From NCBI RefSeq assembly GCF_023051145.1, contig NZ_JALKFS010000005.1:2931733-2995732 (forward strand): a stretch of DNA of 64,000 nt, written 5' to 3'. Of this stretch, positions 1 through 8,187 are shown piece by piece. Origin of the DNA: Williamsia sp. DF01-3. GTDB lineage: Bacteria; Actinomycetota; Actinomycetes; Mycobacteriales; Mycobacteriaceae. Position numbers and translations under genes: made by a program. The notes beneath the pieces are model-generated. The model was not told where the DNA came from. It was given only the letters and a program-made list of their open reading frames with translations, and did not search any database. Numbering within the stretch: position 1 is the stretch's first letter; each line of letters starts with the position of its first letter.

Positions 1-19
1 GACCACAGGAGCTATAGAC

Positions 20-945
20 GTGAGCAGTGCCCCAGATCCAGGTTCATCGGTGCCAGCGGAAAGTGCCGCACCGGTACCGCGCGGGTCAAGCGTGGCATGG
101 CCGAGATGCTCAAGGGCGGCGTGATCATGGACGTCGTGACAGCCGAGCAGGCCAAGATCGCCGAGGACGCGGGCGCTGTCGCAGTCATGGCCCTCGAGCG
201 GGTACCGGCCGACATCCGTGCACAGGGCGGGGTCTCGCGGATGAGCGACCCCGACATGATCGACGGGATCATCTCGGCAGTGTCCATCCCGGTGATGGCC
301 AAGGCTCGCATCGGACATTTTGTCGAAGCCCAGATCCTCCAGAGCCTCGGTGTCGACTACATCGACGAGTCAGAGGTGCTGACCCCGGCCGACTACGCCA
401 ACCACATCGACAAGTGGCAGTTCACCGTGCCGTTCGTGTGCGGTGCAACCAACCTGGGCGAGGCGCTCCGCAGGCTCACCGAGGGCGCCGGGATGATCCG
501 GTCCAAGGGTGAGGCGGGCACGGGCGACGTCTCGAACGCCACCACACACATGCGCAAGATCCGCGACGAGATCCGGCGGCTGACCTCATTGCCCAAGGAC
601 GAACTGTTCGTGGCCGCCAAGGAGCTGCAGGCGCCGTACGACCTGGTCGTCGAAGTTGCCGAGCTGGGCAAATTGCCCGTCACGCTGTTCACCGCCGGGG
701 GCATCGCCACCCCTGCGGACGCGGCGATGATGATGCAGTTGGGCGCCGAGGGCGTCTTCGTGGGATCGGGAATCTTCAAGTCCGGCAATCCCGCGGAGCG
801 CGCTGCCGCGATCGTGCAGGCAACGACGTTCTACGACGATCCCGATGTGCTCGCGAAGGTGTCGCGTGGACTGGGTGAGGCGATGGTCGGTATCAATGTC
901 GACGACATCCCACAACCCCATCGACTTGCCGAGCGCGGCTGGTGA
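20..945 (+). CDS. pdxS: Pyridoxal 5'-phosphate synthase lyase subunit PdxS (apparent frameshift near base 69)
   Basis: PdxS condenses ribose 5-phosphate, glyceraldehyde 3-phosphate and ammonia into pyridoxal phosphate; PdxT (at 5454) supplies the ammonia. The TIM-barrel landmarks are present: Asp in VIMDVV, the lysine in [11 protein letters not shown], the phosphate loop [12 protein letters not shown] and the second phosphate loop [10 protein letters not shown]. The GTG at 20 has AGGAG eight bases upstream and begins [10 protein letters not shown]. That frame departs from the PdxS frame at about base 69, where inserting one base gives [13 protein letters not shown], the usual start of the family. 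The uninterrupted in-frame ORF only starts at ATG 97, inside the conserved region. With one base restored the protein is about 308 residues, normal for the family. Identity is certain; only the 5' end is in doubt. Confidence 0.93.
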
Positions 946-977
946 ATTGACGTGGACGCGGGGGCGGGGAATCGGAG

Positions 978-1997
978 ATGACCAGCGCGTCCGCTGATTT
1001 CGAAGCGATTCCGCTCGGCTGCGGCCGCTGCGGAACCCAGATCCCGTCCGCGTCCGCCCGCTGTCCCGAATGTGGGCAGCAGATGTTCGTCACCAGGGGT
1101 GGCGCAGTACCGAGGTCGCCGCGTGAGGCCCTGGTTGCGGGTCGAATCCCCGCCTCCAACGGTTCGCGGGTGGCCGCTTATCTCGTTGATGTCGCCATCC
1201 TGCTGGCTGCGGTTGCAGCCCTGCTCGTCACCGGTCTTGTCTTCGGCCTCGACGTGGCCCTGGTTGTGTGCGTGGCGGTGCCCGCTGCGACCTGGATCTC
1301 GTCGGCACTCGCGCGGGCCAACGGCATCCGTACCCCGGGCCAGGTGTTGGCGCGAACCACGATCACCACAGGCCGGCCGGGCCGTCCGATCGGTTTCTGG
1401 CGGCATCTGACCCGCACCGCCGTACTTCATCTGAGCAACGTCCTGTTGTTCGCCGGAGCGATGTCGGTATTGATCGACAGGGGCCGTCCCCGTCGCGGTT
1501 GCCACGAGAAGCTTTCCGGCACAACGACTGCGAGCAGTGTTGGTTCGGCAGGGTACGAGGTGATCACGGCGCCCGACGCACGCGTGGCCGGGTTCGGCGA
1601 GGGGGCGGCAGATTCGGTCACCGATTGCATCGACCCCAGCACGGGCGCCCGCACCCTGCCGTTGCGACGGGCCGGCGCCGGTTTGCGGCTTCGACTCGAC
1701 GACGGCAGCTACACCGATCTGTCCGGTGCCGGATACCTGGGGGTGCCGGCCGTCGAGTGGTCGCAGGGTCGCCCACAGATCGTTGTCACCCCCATAGAGG
1801 CGCCACCTTCGGACGACACGCAGGTCCAGTTCAGCGTGGCGGACGGGAAATTGTGGATGATCAGTACGGGCCCGGATGTCCGATCGGTTCTGGACACCGG
1901 CGAGTCGGTGACCGCGATGCGACCCGGACATCCGTACGAGGTGGGTCCGGGCACCGTGGTGCATCTCGGGCAGTGCAGTTTCGAGGTGGCGAGATGA
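978..1997 (+). CDS. Zinc-ribbon / RDD membrane protein with FHA-like C-terminus
   Basis: A 339-residue protein with three visible parts. Residues 15-32 carry a CxxC...CxxC zinc ribbon (Cys15, 18, 29, 32). Residues about 60-185 look like an RDD domain: the Arg and Asp of SRVAAYLVDVAILL, two or three hydrophobic segments, then TPGQVLARTTIT and a closing DRGRPRRGCHEKLSGT. The C-terminal 150 residues are soluble, and their end (PGTVVHLGQCSFEV) resembles the last strands of an FHA domain, without the usual GR and SxxH phosphothreonine residues. It overlaps the PP2C gene by ATGA, so the two are probably co-translated. RDD proteins are poorly understood; some are proposed Na+/H+ antiporters. A role as the membrane component of a phospho-signalling module is inference from the neighbours. 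Confidence 0.75.
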   Translation: MTSASADFEAIPLGCGRCGTQIPSASARCPECGQQMFVTRGGAVPRSPREALVAGRIPASNGSRVAAYLVDVAILLAAVAALLVTGLVFGLDVALVVCVAVPAATWISSALARANGIRTPGQVLARTTITTGRPGRPIGFWRHLTRTAVLHLSNVLLFAGAMSVLIDRGRPRRGCHEKLSGTTTASSVGSAGYEVITAPDARVAGFGEGAADSVTDCIDPSTGARTLPLRRAGAGLRLRLDDGSYTDLSGAGYLGVPAVEWSQGRPQIVVTPIEAPPSDDTQVQFSVADGKLWMISTGPDVRSVLDTGESVTAMRPGHPYEVGPGTVVHLGQCSFEVAR

Positions 1998-3055
1998 GCC
2001 AGGATGCGGAGCTCGACCGTGAATCGGAGACGGAGCCGAAGGCGGAGCTCGACCGTGAATCGGAGACGGAGCCGAAGGCGGAGCTCGACCGTGAATCGGA
2101 GACGAAGCCGAAGGCGGAGCTCGACCGTGAATCGGAGACGAAGCCGAAGGCGGAGCTCGACCGTGAATCGGAGACGAAGCCGAAGGCGGAGCTCGACCGT
2201 GAAACAGACGCGGTACTCGATCCTGGGCGTGAGCGCGGAGGGCACATGACGATGGAAGCTACCGGGACCGTCCGGGACGAGACACGCAGTGGGGTCGGCG
2301 AGTTCGGACAGGTCGAGGTGAGCTGGGCTGTGGTGAGCGACGTCGGCCTGCTGCGTGAGACCAATGAGGACGCGGCTCTGGTCGGCCCTGGGATGATCTT
2401 GGTGGCCGACGGTATGGGCGGTCATGATTGCGGTGAGCTCGCCAGTGAGGCGGCGCTGTCGGCGTTGTCGGATACAACGGTGACAGGGGTGAACCGCACA
2501 CGCGATTCGGTGGTGGACCTGTTGGGGGAGGCGCGCCGCCAGATCGAGAACATCGACTCCGACTCGGGTCGCCGTGCCGGCACCACCGTCACCGGGGCGA
2601 TGCTCGTCGACAGCGATGGGCGACCGCATTGGCTGGTGTTGAACATCGGGGATTCGCGGACGTACCGTTTTGCCCACTCGAAGCTCGACCAGGTGACCGT
2701 CGACCACTCTCAGGTGCAGGAGCTTGTGGATGCGGGATTCCTGACCGCCGCACAGGCCCGAGTCGACCCACGCCGCAACGTGATCACCCGGGCACTCGGT
2801 GCCGGGATGGAGCAGGAGGCCGACTTCTTCACGTTCCCGGTGGAACGAGATGACCGGATCCTGGTGTGCTCCGATGGTCTCACCGGTGAGTTGGCTGACG
2901 ACGCGATCGCCGCGATCCTGGCCGGCTTCGATGACCCGACAGCGGCCGCGCAGGCGCTGGTCTCGGCCGCTCTGGAGGCCGGTGGCCGTGACAATGTCAC
3001 CGTGGCGATCGCCGACGTGAAGGCGGTTCCGGACGTCTCCGACCCCGCGTCGTGA
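1994..3055 (+). CDS. PP2C-family serine/threonine protein phosphatase with 12-residue N-terminal repeats
   Basis: A 353-residue phosphatase of the PPM/PP2C family. The metal-binding and catalytic motifs are intact: RETNEDAAL (Asp126), VADGMGGHDCGE (Asp139), GTTVTGAML, NIGDSRTYR, ITRALGAG, LVCSDGLTGEL and GGRDNVTVAI. The catalytic domain starts near residue 107. Residues 5-64 are five copies of AELDRESET(E/K)PK plus a half copy, a charged and probably disordered tail. The start at 1994 overlaps the RDD stop (ATGA). A second start, ATG 2246, has GGAGGG just upstream and would give a repeat-free enzyme of about 269 residues. No kinase gene is adjacent. No transmembrane segment is seen, so it is probably cytosolic. 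Confidence 0.88.
   Translation: MSQDAELDRESETEPKAELDRESETEPKAELDRESETKPKAELDRESETKPKAELDRESETKPKAELDRETDAVLDPGRERGGHMTMEATGTVRDETRSGVGEFGQVEVSWAVVSDVGLLRETNEDAALVGPGMILVADGMGGHDCGELASEAALSALSDTTVTGVNRTRDSVVDLLGEARRQIENIDSDSGRRAGTTVTGAMLVDSDGRPHWLVLNIGDSRTYRFAHSKLDQVTVDHSQVQELVDAGFLTAAQARVDPRRNVITRALGAGMEQEADFFTFPVERDDRILVCSDGLTGELADDAIAAILAGFDDPTAAAQALVSAALEAGGRDNVTVAIADVKAVPDVSDPAS
2006..2203 (+). repeat. 36-bp tandem repeat, 5.5 copies, inside the PP2C gene
   Basis: Five full units begin at 2006, 2042, 2078, 2114 and 2150, with an 18-base partial unit at 2186. Units are nearly identical at DNA level. The first two encode ETEPK and the next three ETKPK, a single G-to-A change in the same codon. 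Synonymous positions are also conserved, so the array looks recently expanded. The 36-base period keeps the reading frame when copies are gained or lost. Confidence 0.95.
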
Positions 3056-3062
3056 TCCGGCG

Positions 3063-3833
3063 ATGACGATCACCGATCCGGCGGGAGAACCCGGTCAGCC
3101 CGAAGGCGTCAAACGCACGATCGCCGAGACCTTCGTGGAGTTCTGCGGCGAGCGGGTGGCGGTCAGTCCGGACGAGCCGTTCCACATCGGCCGCGAGGCC
3201 GATCTCGACATCGACGACAACCCTTATCTGCACCGCAGATTCCTCATGCTGCACCACGAAGACGGGTTGTGGTGGCTGTCCAATGTGGGGTCGCATCTGT
3301 CCGCAGGGGTCGTGGCGGGTGACGCCGGATTCCAGGCGACGCTGGCTCCCGGTGCCCGGGTGCCGCTGGTGTTCGGCGTGACCGCTGTGGTGTTCTCGGC
3401 AGGCCCCACGACGTACGAGCTCGAAATCCATTCAGGCGCAATGCCGTTGAATCTTGCGCCGGTGGAGGAGCCGGCACGCAGCGGCGAAACCACCATCGGG
3501 GTGGTGTCCCTGACGGAGAGTCAGAAGCTGCTGATCGTTGTCTTGGCCGAAGAGGTGTTGCGGCGCAACGGAACCGGCGCGAGTTCGATCCCGTCGTCGG
3601 CGCAGGCAGCGGCCAGGCTCGGCTGGTCGCTGACCAAGTTCAACCGCAAACTCGACAACGTGTGTGACAAGTTCGACCAGATCGGGGTGTCCGGTGTCCG
3701 CGGTGGCTCGGGGCGACTGGCCAGCAACCGGCGGGTCAAGCTGGTCGAATATGCGGTGGCCGCCCGATTGGTGACACGCGAGGATCTGGTGCTGATCGAT
3801 GCCGAGGCACGCCGCAACGGCGTGATCGGCTAA
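3063..3833 (+). CDS. FHA-like domain protein with helix-turn-helix-like C-terminus
   Basis: A 256-residue protein starting eight bases after the PP2C stop. Residues 22-125 resemble an FHA fold: FHIGRE (Gly43-Arg44), then NPYLHRRFLML, where canonical FHA domains have SRxH, followed by beta-strand-like segments. The phosphothreonine-contacting serine is therefore not evident and peptide binding may differ. Residues 140-250 (TESQKLLIVVLAEEVLRR, AAARLGWSLTKFNRKLDNV) look like a winged-helix or sigma-region-like DNA-binding segment. The pairing suggests coupling of a protein-protein interaction to transcription, but this is inferred. Probably co-transcribed with the PP2C and RDD genes. Confidence 0.7.
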   Translation: MTITDPAGEPGQPEGVKRTIAETFVEFCGERVAVSPDEPFHIGREADLDIDDNPYLHRRFLMLHHEDGLWWLSNVGSHLSAGVVAGDAGFQATLAPGARVPLVFGVTAVVFSAGPTTYELEIHSGAMPLNLAPVEEPARSGETTIGVVSLTESQKLLIVVLAEEVLRRNGTGASSIPSSAQAAARLGWSLTKFNRKLDNVCDKFDQIGVSGVRGGSGRLASNRRVKLVEYAVAARLVTREDLVLIDAEARRNGVIG

Positions 3834-3942
3834 TCGGCTAATCGAGAGCGTGGGCCGCTGCTGGGCTGCCGGTGAGCGGATCTGGCGGCCTCTGTGGTGA
3901 GTTGATGGTCAGTCTTCCGCAAAACCCTTCCTGAGCTGGGCT

Positions 3943-4004
3943 CATGTGGTGGGTAGTTCTACCCATCGACATGTCCGGTGTGCCGGTTTTAGTGTTTAGA
4001 CACT
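3943..4004. promoter_or_regulatory. Two inverted repeats upstream of the LuxR-type gene
   Basis: First: CATGT (3943-3947) and GGGTAG (3951-3956), a TT centre, then CTACCC (3959-3964) and ACATG (3969-3973), an almost symmetric 31-bp dyad. Second: AGTGT (3991-3995), TTAG, ACACT (4000-4004). Both lie in the 219-bp gap before the regulator at 4053. They are candidate operators, perhaps for autoregulation; the binding protein is unknown. Confidence 0.5.
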
Positions 4005-4052
4005 CGACAGAGGGCAGGAGAAAACCGGCCCCCCAGACCAGGAGAATCACCG

Positions 4053-4532
4053 ATGACCGTACTGCACAACACCTTTGGCGCTCCCAGTCGCACGCGGGTC
4101 GGTTACCGGCCGGCGACCCCGGTCCGGATGACCAGGGAGGAGGCGCTGGCTCGTCTCAAGCAGCGCACGATGCCTCTGCCCGGTCGCGCGGCGCCGCACT
4201 CGCAGCCCGGGGTCATCTGTGCGACTCCTGCGGTTCCCATGTCGGGTCACGGTCGCAGCGGGCGGCCAGAGGGGGCTGCCGACACCGGCGCAACCACCGT
4301 TTACCGCGCGCCCAAACTGTCGCAGCGCGAGATCGAGGTACTGCGTGCGTGGCTGAACCTCGATTCCAAGTCGGCGGTTGCCCAATCGCTGTTCATCTCA
4401 CTGGGCACCGTCAACACCCATCTCGCCCGGATCCGGGTCAAATACAACGAAGTCGGTCGGCCTGCCCCGACCAAAGCCGCACTCGTGGCCCGCGCGATCC
4501 AAGACGGGATCGTGTCGATCGACGACCTCTGA
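4053..4532 (+). CDS. LuxR-type helix-turn-helix regulator
   Basis: A 159-residue protein. Residues 1-85 have no recognisable domain and look flexible. Residues 88-150 match the LuxR/FixJ C-terminal DNA-binding domain: LSQREIEVLRAWL (Glu95 in the conserved helix), SKSAVAQSLFISLGTVNTHLARI for the helix-turn-helix and TKAALVARAI for the closing helix. There is no receiver or autoinducer-binding domain, so it is not a standard response regulator. It follows the FHA gene after a 219-bp gap with two inverted repeats, so it probably has its own promoter. AGGAG lies upstream of ATG 4053. Placement suggests it is the output or a partner of the PP2C/FHA block; the targets are unknown. Confidence 0.8.
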   Translation: MTVLHNTFGAPSRTRVGYRPATPVRMTREEALARLKQRTMPLPGRAAPHSQPGVICATPAVPMSGHGRSGRPEGAADTGATTVYRAPKLSQREIEVLRAWLNLDSKSAVAQSLFISLGTVNTHLARIRVKYNEVGRPAPTKAALVARAIQDGIVSIDDL

Positions 4533-4606
4533 CCGCCGGCGGGGAGCCGTGACGGGCCTGCGCCCCCGGTGAGCCATAATCGTCGTCGGAAAGGTGGTGC
4601 CACCTC

Positions 4607-5457
4607 ATGGCGACGATCGAAGAGATTCTGCAGCTCGAAACGATAGAAAAAGACATCTATCGTGGGCTCGCCCACCCGAGCCACCTGCAGCGCACCTTCG
4701 GTGGGCAGGTCGCCGGGCAGGCCCTGGTGTCGGCGACGAAGACGGTCGACGCTCGGTTTGTGGTCCATTCGTTGCACGGCTACTTCCTGCGCGGAGGCAA
4801 CCCCGAGGAGCCGACCGTTTATCTGGTCGACCGCATCCGCGACGGCCGTTCGTTCTGCACCCGTCGGGTGACAGCGGTGCAGGACGGGATGGCGATCTTC
4901 ACGATGTCCGCGTCATTTCATGTTCAGGACCAGGGATTCGAGCATCAGGACAAGATGCCTTCTGTGCCTGATCCGGAAGATCTGGTCGACGTCCTCACCG
5001 CCCAGGACCGCAAGGCGATGTCACCTTTTCGCGAGTGGGAGAACTTCGACGTCCGGATCGTCCCGGACGACCAGCTCGTCCGTAGCCGCGATCTGGCCGC
5101 TCAGCAACGTGTCTGGTTCCGGTACCGCCATCAGCTCCCCGATGAGCCCGTGTTCCACATCTGCACACTCGCCTACATGAGCGACATGACGTTGCTGGGT
5201 TCGGCGAAGGTGGCTCACCCCGACGAGGACGCCCAGTCCGCCTCGCTCGATCACGCGATGTGGTTCCTACGGCCGTTCCGCGCCGACGAGTGGCTCTTGT
5301 ACGACCAGACATCGCCGTCGGCGGGGGTGGCCGGGCCCTCACCCAGGGCCGGATCTATGACCGCAACGGGGTGATGGTGGCGGCGGTGACCCAGGAAGGT
5401 CTCGCGCGGACCGGACGAAAGTTGCCTGCGGACCAGCACGCGAAGAGGGAGAGTTGA
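4607..5457 (+). CDS. tesB: Acyl-CoA thioesterase II TesB (apparent frameshift near 5324-5328)
   Basis: TesB hydrolyses acyl-CoA to free fatty acid and CoA. The double hot-dog fold is recognisable from [24 protein letters not shown] and [27 protein letters not shown]. After that point the frame runs into an unrelated tail ending at 5374. The family C-terminus ([20 protein letters not shown], then TQEGLARTG) continues in the next frame to the stop at 5455-5457. One extra G in the five-G run after TCGGC restores the protein to about 283 residues, the usual length. The stop overlaps the TTG start of pdxT. GGTGG and CCACC flank the SD region just before ATG 4607. In mycobacteria tesB sits directly between pdxS and pdxT. 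Confidence 0.9.
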
Positions 5458-6071
5458 GCACGCCGGTGCGGATCGGCATCCTCGCGCTGCAAGGCGATGT
5501 CCGCGAACACCACGCCGCCCTCGCCGAGATCGGCGCCGAACCCGTGTCGATCCGCCGGGCCTCCGAACTCGACTCCATCGACGGGATCATCATCCCGGGC
5601 GGTGAATCCACGACGATGAGCCGGCTGCTCGTGGTGCTGGGGCTGCTCGAACCGCTCCGCGAGGCTCTCGCCGATGGGTTGCCCGCCTACGGATCGTGTG
5701 CGGGGATGATCATGCTCGCGCGCGACATCCTGGACACAAGACCGGACGCACAGCATCTCGACGCCCTCGACATCACAGTGCGGCGCAACGCATTCGGTCG
5801 CCAGGTCGCGTCGTTCGAGACCGACCTCGACATCGACGGGATCGATGGCGGACCGATGCGCGCTGTCTTCATCAGGGCTCCCTGGGTCGAGTCTGCCGGC
5901 GAATCGGTCCAGATTCTGGGCACGGTTCCCGATGGCCCGGCCGCGGGCCGTGTCGTCGCGGTCCGGCAGGGCGATGTGCTCGCGACGTCCTTTCATCCAG
6001 AGGTCACCGGGGACCGGCGGGTCCACGAGTACTTCGTCGGGATGGTCAGGGCGGCGCAAGCAAAGCAGTGA
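5454..6071 (+). CDS. pdxT: PLP synthase glutaminase subunit PdxT
   Basis: PdxT hydrolyses glutamine and channels ammonia to PdxS. This 205-residue class I glutamine amidotransferase shows [12 protein letters not shown], the oxyanion strand [10 protein letters not shown], the nucleophile elbow AYGSCAGMI with the catalytic cysteine, and the His-Glu pair in SFHPEVTGD. The start is TTG 5454, which overlaps the tesB stop (TTGA) and follows an AGAGGGAGAG ribosome-binding stretch. Coupling to tesB makes a correct tesB frame relevant to pdxT expression. It lies 4.5 kb from pdxS because the signalling block intervenes. Confidence 0.96.
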   Translation: MSTPVRIGILALQGDVREHHAALAEIGAEPVSIRRASELDSIDGIIIPGGESTTMSRLLVVLGLLEPLREALADGLPAYGSCAGMIMLARDILDTRPDAQHLDALDITVRRNAFGRQVASFETDLDIDGIDGGPMRAVFIRAPWVESAGESVQILGTVPDGPAAGRVVAVRQGDVLATSFHPEVTGDRRVHEYFVGMVRAAQAKQ

Positions 6072-6098
6072 GCCTCGTCGCCGCACCGCCGGTGGCGA

Positions 6099-6104
6099 GT
6101 AGGA
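6099..6104 (+). promoter_or_regulatory. Probable -10 element of yebC
   Basis: TAGGAT lies 55 bases before the yebC start in the gap after pdxT, matching the actinobacterial TANNNT -10 pattern. No convincing -35 element is seen. Confidence 0.4.
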
Positions 6105-6159
6105 TCGGTCCGCAGTTCTCGACGCCACACACCCGAGCAGTACGAAAGGGGCTTGCTGA

Positions 6160-6915
6160 ATGAGCGGCCACTCAAAATGGGCCACCACCAAGCACAAGAA
6201 GGCGGTGGTCGATGCCAAGCGCGGCAAGATGTTTGCCAAGCTGGTCAAGAATATCGAGGTCGCCGCGCGCACGGGTGGCGGAGATCCGAGTGGTAACCCC
6301 ACGTTGTACGACGCCATTCAGAAGGCCAAGAAGTCGTCGGTACCCAACGACAACATCGAGCGCGCCCGCAAACGTGGTGGCGGCGAAGAAGCCGGCGGCG
6401 CCGATTGGCAGAACATCACCTACGAGGGATACGGCCCCAACGGCGTCGCGATCCTGATCGAGTGCCTCACCGACAACCGGAACCGCGCCGCCACCGAGGT
6501 GCGCACCGCCATGACCCGCAACGGCGGCAACATGGCCGATCCCGGCTCGGTCTCGTACCTGTTCGCGCGCAAGGGTGTGGTCACCCTGGAGAAGAACGGC
6601 CAGAGCGAGGACGACATCTTGATGGCGGTCCTCGAAGCGGGCGCAGAAGAGGTGACCGACCTGGGCGACACCTTCGAGATCGTGAGTGAACCCACAGATC
6701 TGGTCGCGGTCCGGACGGCACTGCAGGATGCGGGCATCGACTACGAATCCGCCGAGGCCAGCTTCCGAGCGTCGGTGGAGGTACCGGTCGACGCCGATGG
6801 CGCCCGCAAGGTGTTCAAGCTGATCGACGCACTCGAGGATTCCGACGACGTGCAAGAGGTCTACTCCAACGTCGACATCAGCGATGAGGTGCTCGCCGAG
6901 CTCGAATCGGAGTGA
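6160..6915 (+). CDS. YebC/PmpR/TACO1-family protein
   Basis: A 251-residue protein with the hallmark start [21 protein letters not shown] and the conserved [18 protein letters not shown] and [10 protein letters not shown] motifs. The family was first described as transcriptional regulators (PmpR) and, more recently, as translation factors that relieve ribosome stalling; TACO1 is the mitochondrial member. Which applies here is not visible. It directly follows pdxT, with its own probable -10 element, and precedes the SOS-type ruvCAB operon, as in mycobacteria. Full length with no anomalies. Confidence 0.93.
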   Translation: MSGHSKWATTKHKKAVVDAKRGKMFAKLVKNIEVAARTGGGDPSGNPTLYDAIQKAKKSSVPNDNIERARKRGGGEEAGGADWQNITYEGYGPNGVAILIECLTDNRNRAATEVRTAMTRNGGNMADPGSVSYLFARKGVVTLEKNGQSEDDILMAVLEAGAEEVTDLGDTFEIVSEPTDLVAVRTALQDAGIDYESAEASFRASVEVPVDADGARKVFKLIDALEDSDDVQEVYSNVDISDEVLAELESE

Positions 6916-6963
6916 CATCACCGGTGGCGCGTGTTGATGCCTGAGACCGTCGTGACCGCCGGT

Positions 6964-6986
6964 TACGATATCGAACAACTGTTCGT
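6964..6986 (+). promoter_or_regulatory. ruvCAB promoter with LexA (SOS) box
   Basis: TACGAT at 6964-6969 fits a -10 element and is followed at 6971-6986 by TCGAACAACTGTTCGT. This contains the perfect GAAC-N4-GTTC dyad of the actinobacterial LexA/Cheo-type box. The box overlaps the expected transcription start, a position suited to repression. Mycobacterial ruvC is known to be DNA-damage inducible. Confidence 0.8.
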
Positions 6987-7024
6987 GCCGAGCAGATTCG
7001 AGTCGTAGCCGAAAGCGGGTTTGC

Positions 7025-7594
7025 ATGCGGGTGATGGGTGTGGACCCCGGGCTGACCAGGTGCGGAATCGCGCTCATCCAGTCGGGCACGGGCCGCTCGG
7101 TGACCGCGCTCGATGTCGACGTCATCCGTACCCCACCCGACATGGCACTGGAGAATCGCTTGCTCGCCATTCACACCGCTGCCGAGCACTGGCTCGACAC
7201 CCACCGGCCCGATGTCGTGGCGATCGAGCGTGTGTTCGCCCAGCACCAGGTCAGCACCGCGATGGGCACCGCTCAGGCCGGTGGCGTGATCGCCCTGGCC
7301 GCGGCCCAGCGCGGGGTACCCGTTCGATTTCACACACCGAGCGAGGTGAAGGCCGCGGTGACGGGAAGTGGACGGGCCGACAAGGCCCAGGTGACGGCGA
7401 TGGTCACCCGCATCCTCGGCATGCAGCAGGCACCGCGGCCCGCCGATGCCGCGGACGCACTCGCCCTTGCGATCTGCCACTGCTGGCGTGGGCCGATCCA
7501 GGAACGGATGGAGCAGGCCCAGGCGGTCGCGCTGGCGCAGCAGAAGGCGTATCGCGATCGGGTCGCCCTGGCCAAGAAGGCGGCGGGACGGTGA
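7025..7594 (+). CDS. ruvC: Holliday junction resolvase RuvC
   Basis: A 189-residue RNase H-fold endonuclease that cleaves Holliday junctions symmetrically, acting with RuvAB. Catalytic acids are visible: Asp7 in [11 protein letters not shown], the glutamate in VVAIERVF, and the two aspartates in [14 protein letters not shown]. First gene of ruvCAB; its stop overlaps the GTG start of ruvA (GTGA). The LexA box at 6971 implies induction by DNA damage. The SD upstream of ATG 7025 is weak; ATG 7034 is a possible later start. Confidence 0.96.
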   Translation: MRVMGVDPGLTRCGIALIQSGTGRSVTALDVDVIRTPPDMALENRLLAIHTAAEHWLDTHRPDVVAIERVFAQHQVSTAMGTAQAGGVIALAAAQRGVPVRFHTPSEVKAAVTGSGRADKAQVTAMVTRILGMQQAPRPADAADALALAICHCWRGPIQERMEQAQAVALAQQKAYRDRVALAKKAAGR

Positions 7595-8187
7595 TCGCGT
7601 CGGTACGTGGACCGGTGGTCGACGTGGCGCTCGATCACGTCGTCATCGACTGCGCAGGCGTCGGATATCAGGTTCTCGTCACCCCCAGCACAGCCGGTTC
7701 GGTCCGGCGTGGCTCGGAGGCGACGCTGCTCACCACCATGATCGTGCGCGAGGACTCGATGACCCTGTACGGGTTCACCGAGCCCGATGCCCGTTCGCTG
7801 TTCACGCTTCTGCAGACCGTGACCGGCGTCGGACCACGTCTGGCGATGGCCACACTGGCTGTGCTCGAGCCCGACGCCCTGCGTGAGGCTCTGGCAGGCG
7901 GCGACACCAAGGCATTGATCACCGTTCCCGGCATCGGGAAGCGTGTCGCCGAGCGATTGGTGGTCGAACTGCGGGACAAAGTCGACCGACCGCACACAAC
8001 AGGGGGCGACGCGTCGAGCCTGCCGAGTTCGTCGGTGCGCGACCAGGTCGCCGAAGCGCTTGTGGGCCTTGGCTTTGCGGCTCCCGTCGCCGAGAAGGCG
8101 GTGATCGCAGTCCTGGCGGATCAGCCGAACGCCGACTCCGCGACAGTCCTGCGTGCCTCGCTTGCGTCGTTGGGTAAGACCCGATGA
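7591..8187 (+). CDS. ruvA: Holliday junction branch migration protein RuvA
   Basis: A 198-residue protein whose tetramer holds the four-way junction and loads RuvB hexamers. It has the N-terminal OB-fold ([31 protein letters not shown]), helix-hairpin-helix motifs ([13 protein letters not shown] and [16 protein letters not shown]) and the C-terminal three-helix domain that contacts RuvB ([14 protein letters not shown]). The GTG start overlaps the ruvC stop, and the stop overlaps the ruvB start (ATGA), so all three are translationally coupled. Confidence 0.96.
   Translation: MIASVRGPVVDVALDHVVIDCAGVGYQVLVTPSTAGSVRRGSEATLLTTMIVREDSMTLYGFTEPDARSLFTLLQTVTGVGPRLAMATLAVLEPDALREALAGGDTKALITVPGIGKRVAERLVVELRDKVDRPHTTGGDASSLPSSSVRDQVAEALVGLGFAAPVAEKAVIAVLADQPNADSATVLRASLASLGKTR

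Noticed and set aside
831-1964. 377-residue ORF on the minus strand
   Set aside because: It is antisense to pdxS and the RDD gene, has an Arg/Gly-rich composition typical of GC-rich shadow frames, and shows no motif.
2006-2203. CRISPR-like array
   Set aside because: Units are contiguous 36-bp tandem copies with no unique spacers, lie inside a reading frame, and have no cas genes nearby.
5300-5345. Programmed ribosomal frameshifting in tesB
   Set aside because: No slippery heptamer or stimulatory structure is evident, and three other genes show the same one-base loss; sequencing error is simpler.
5260-5457. Separate small gene between tesB and pdxT
   Set aside because: Its sequence is the ordinary TesB C-terminus, so it is the displaced end of tesB rather than a new gene.
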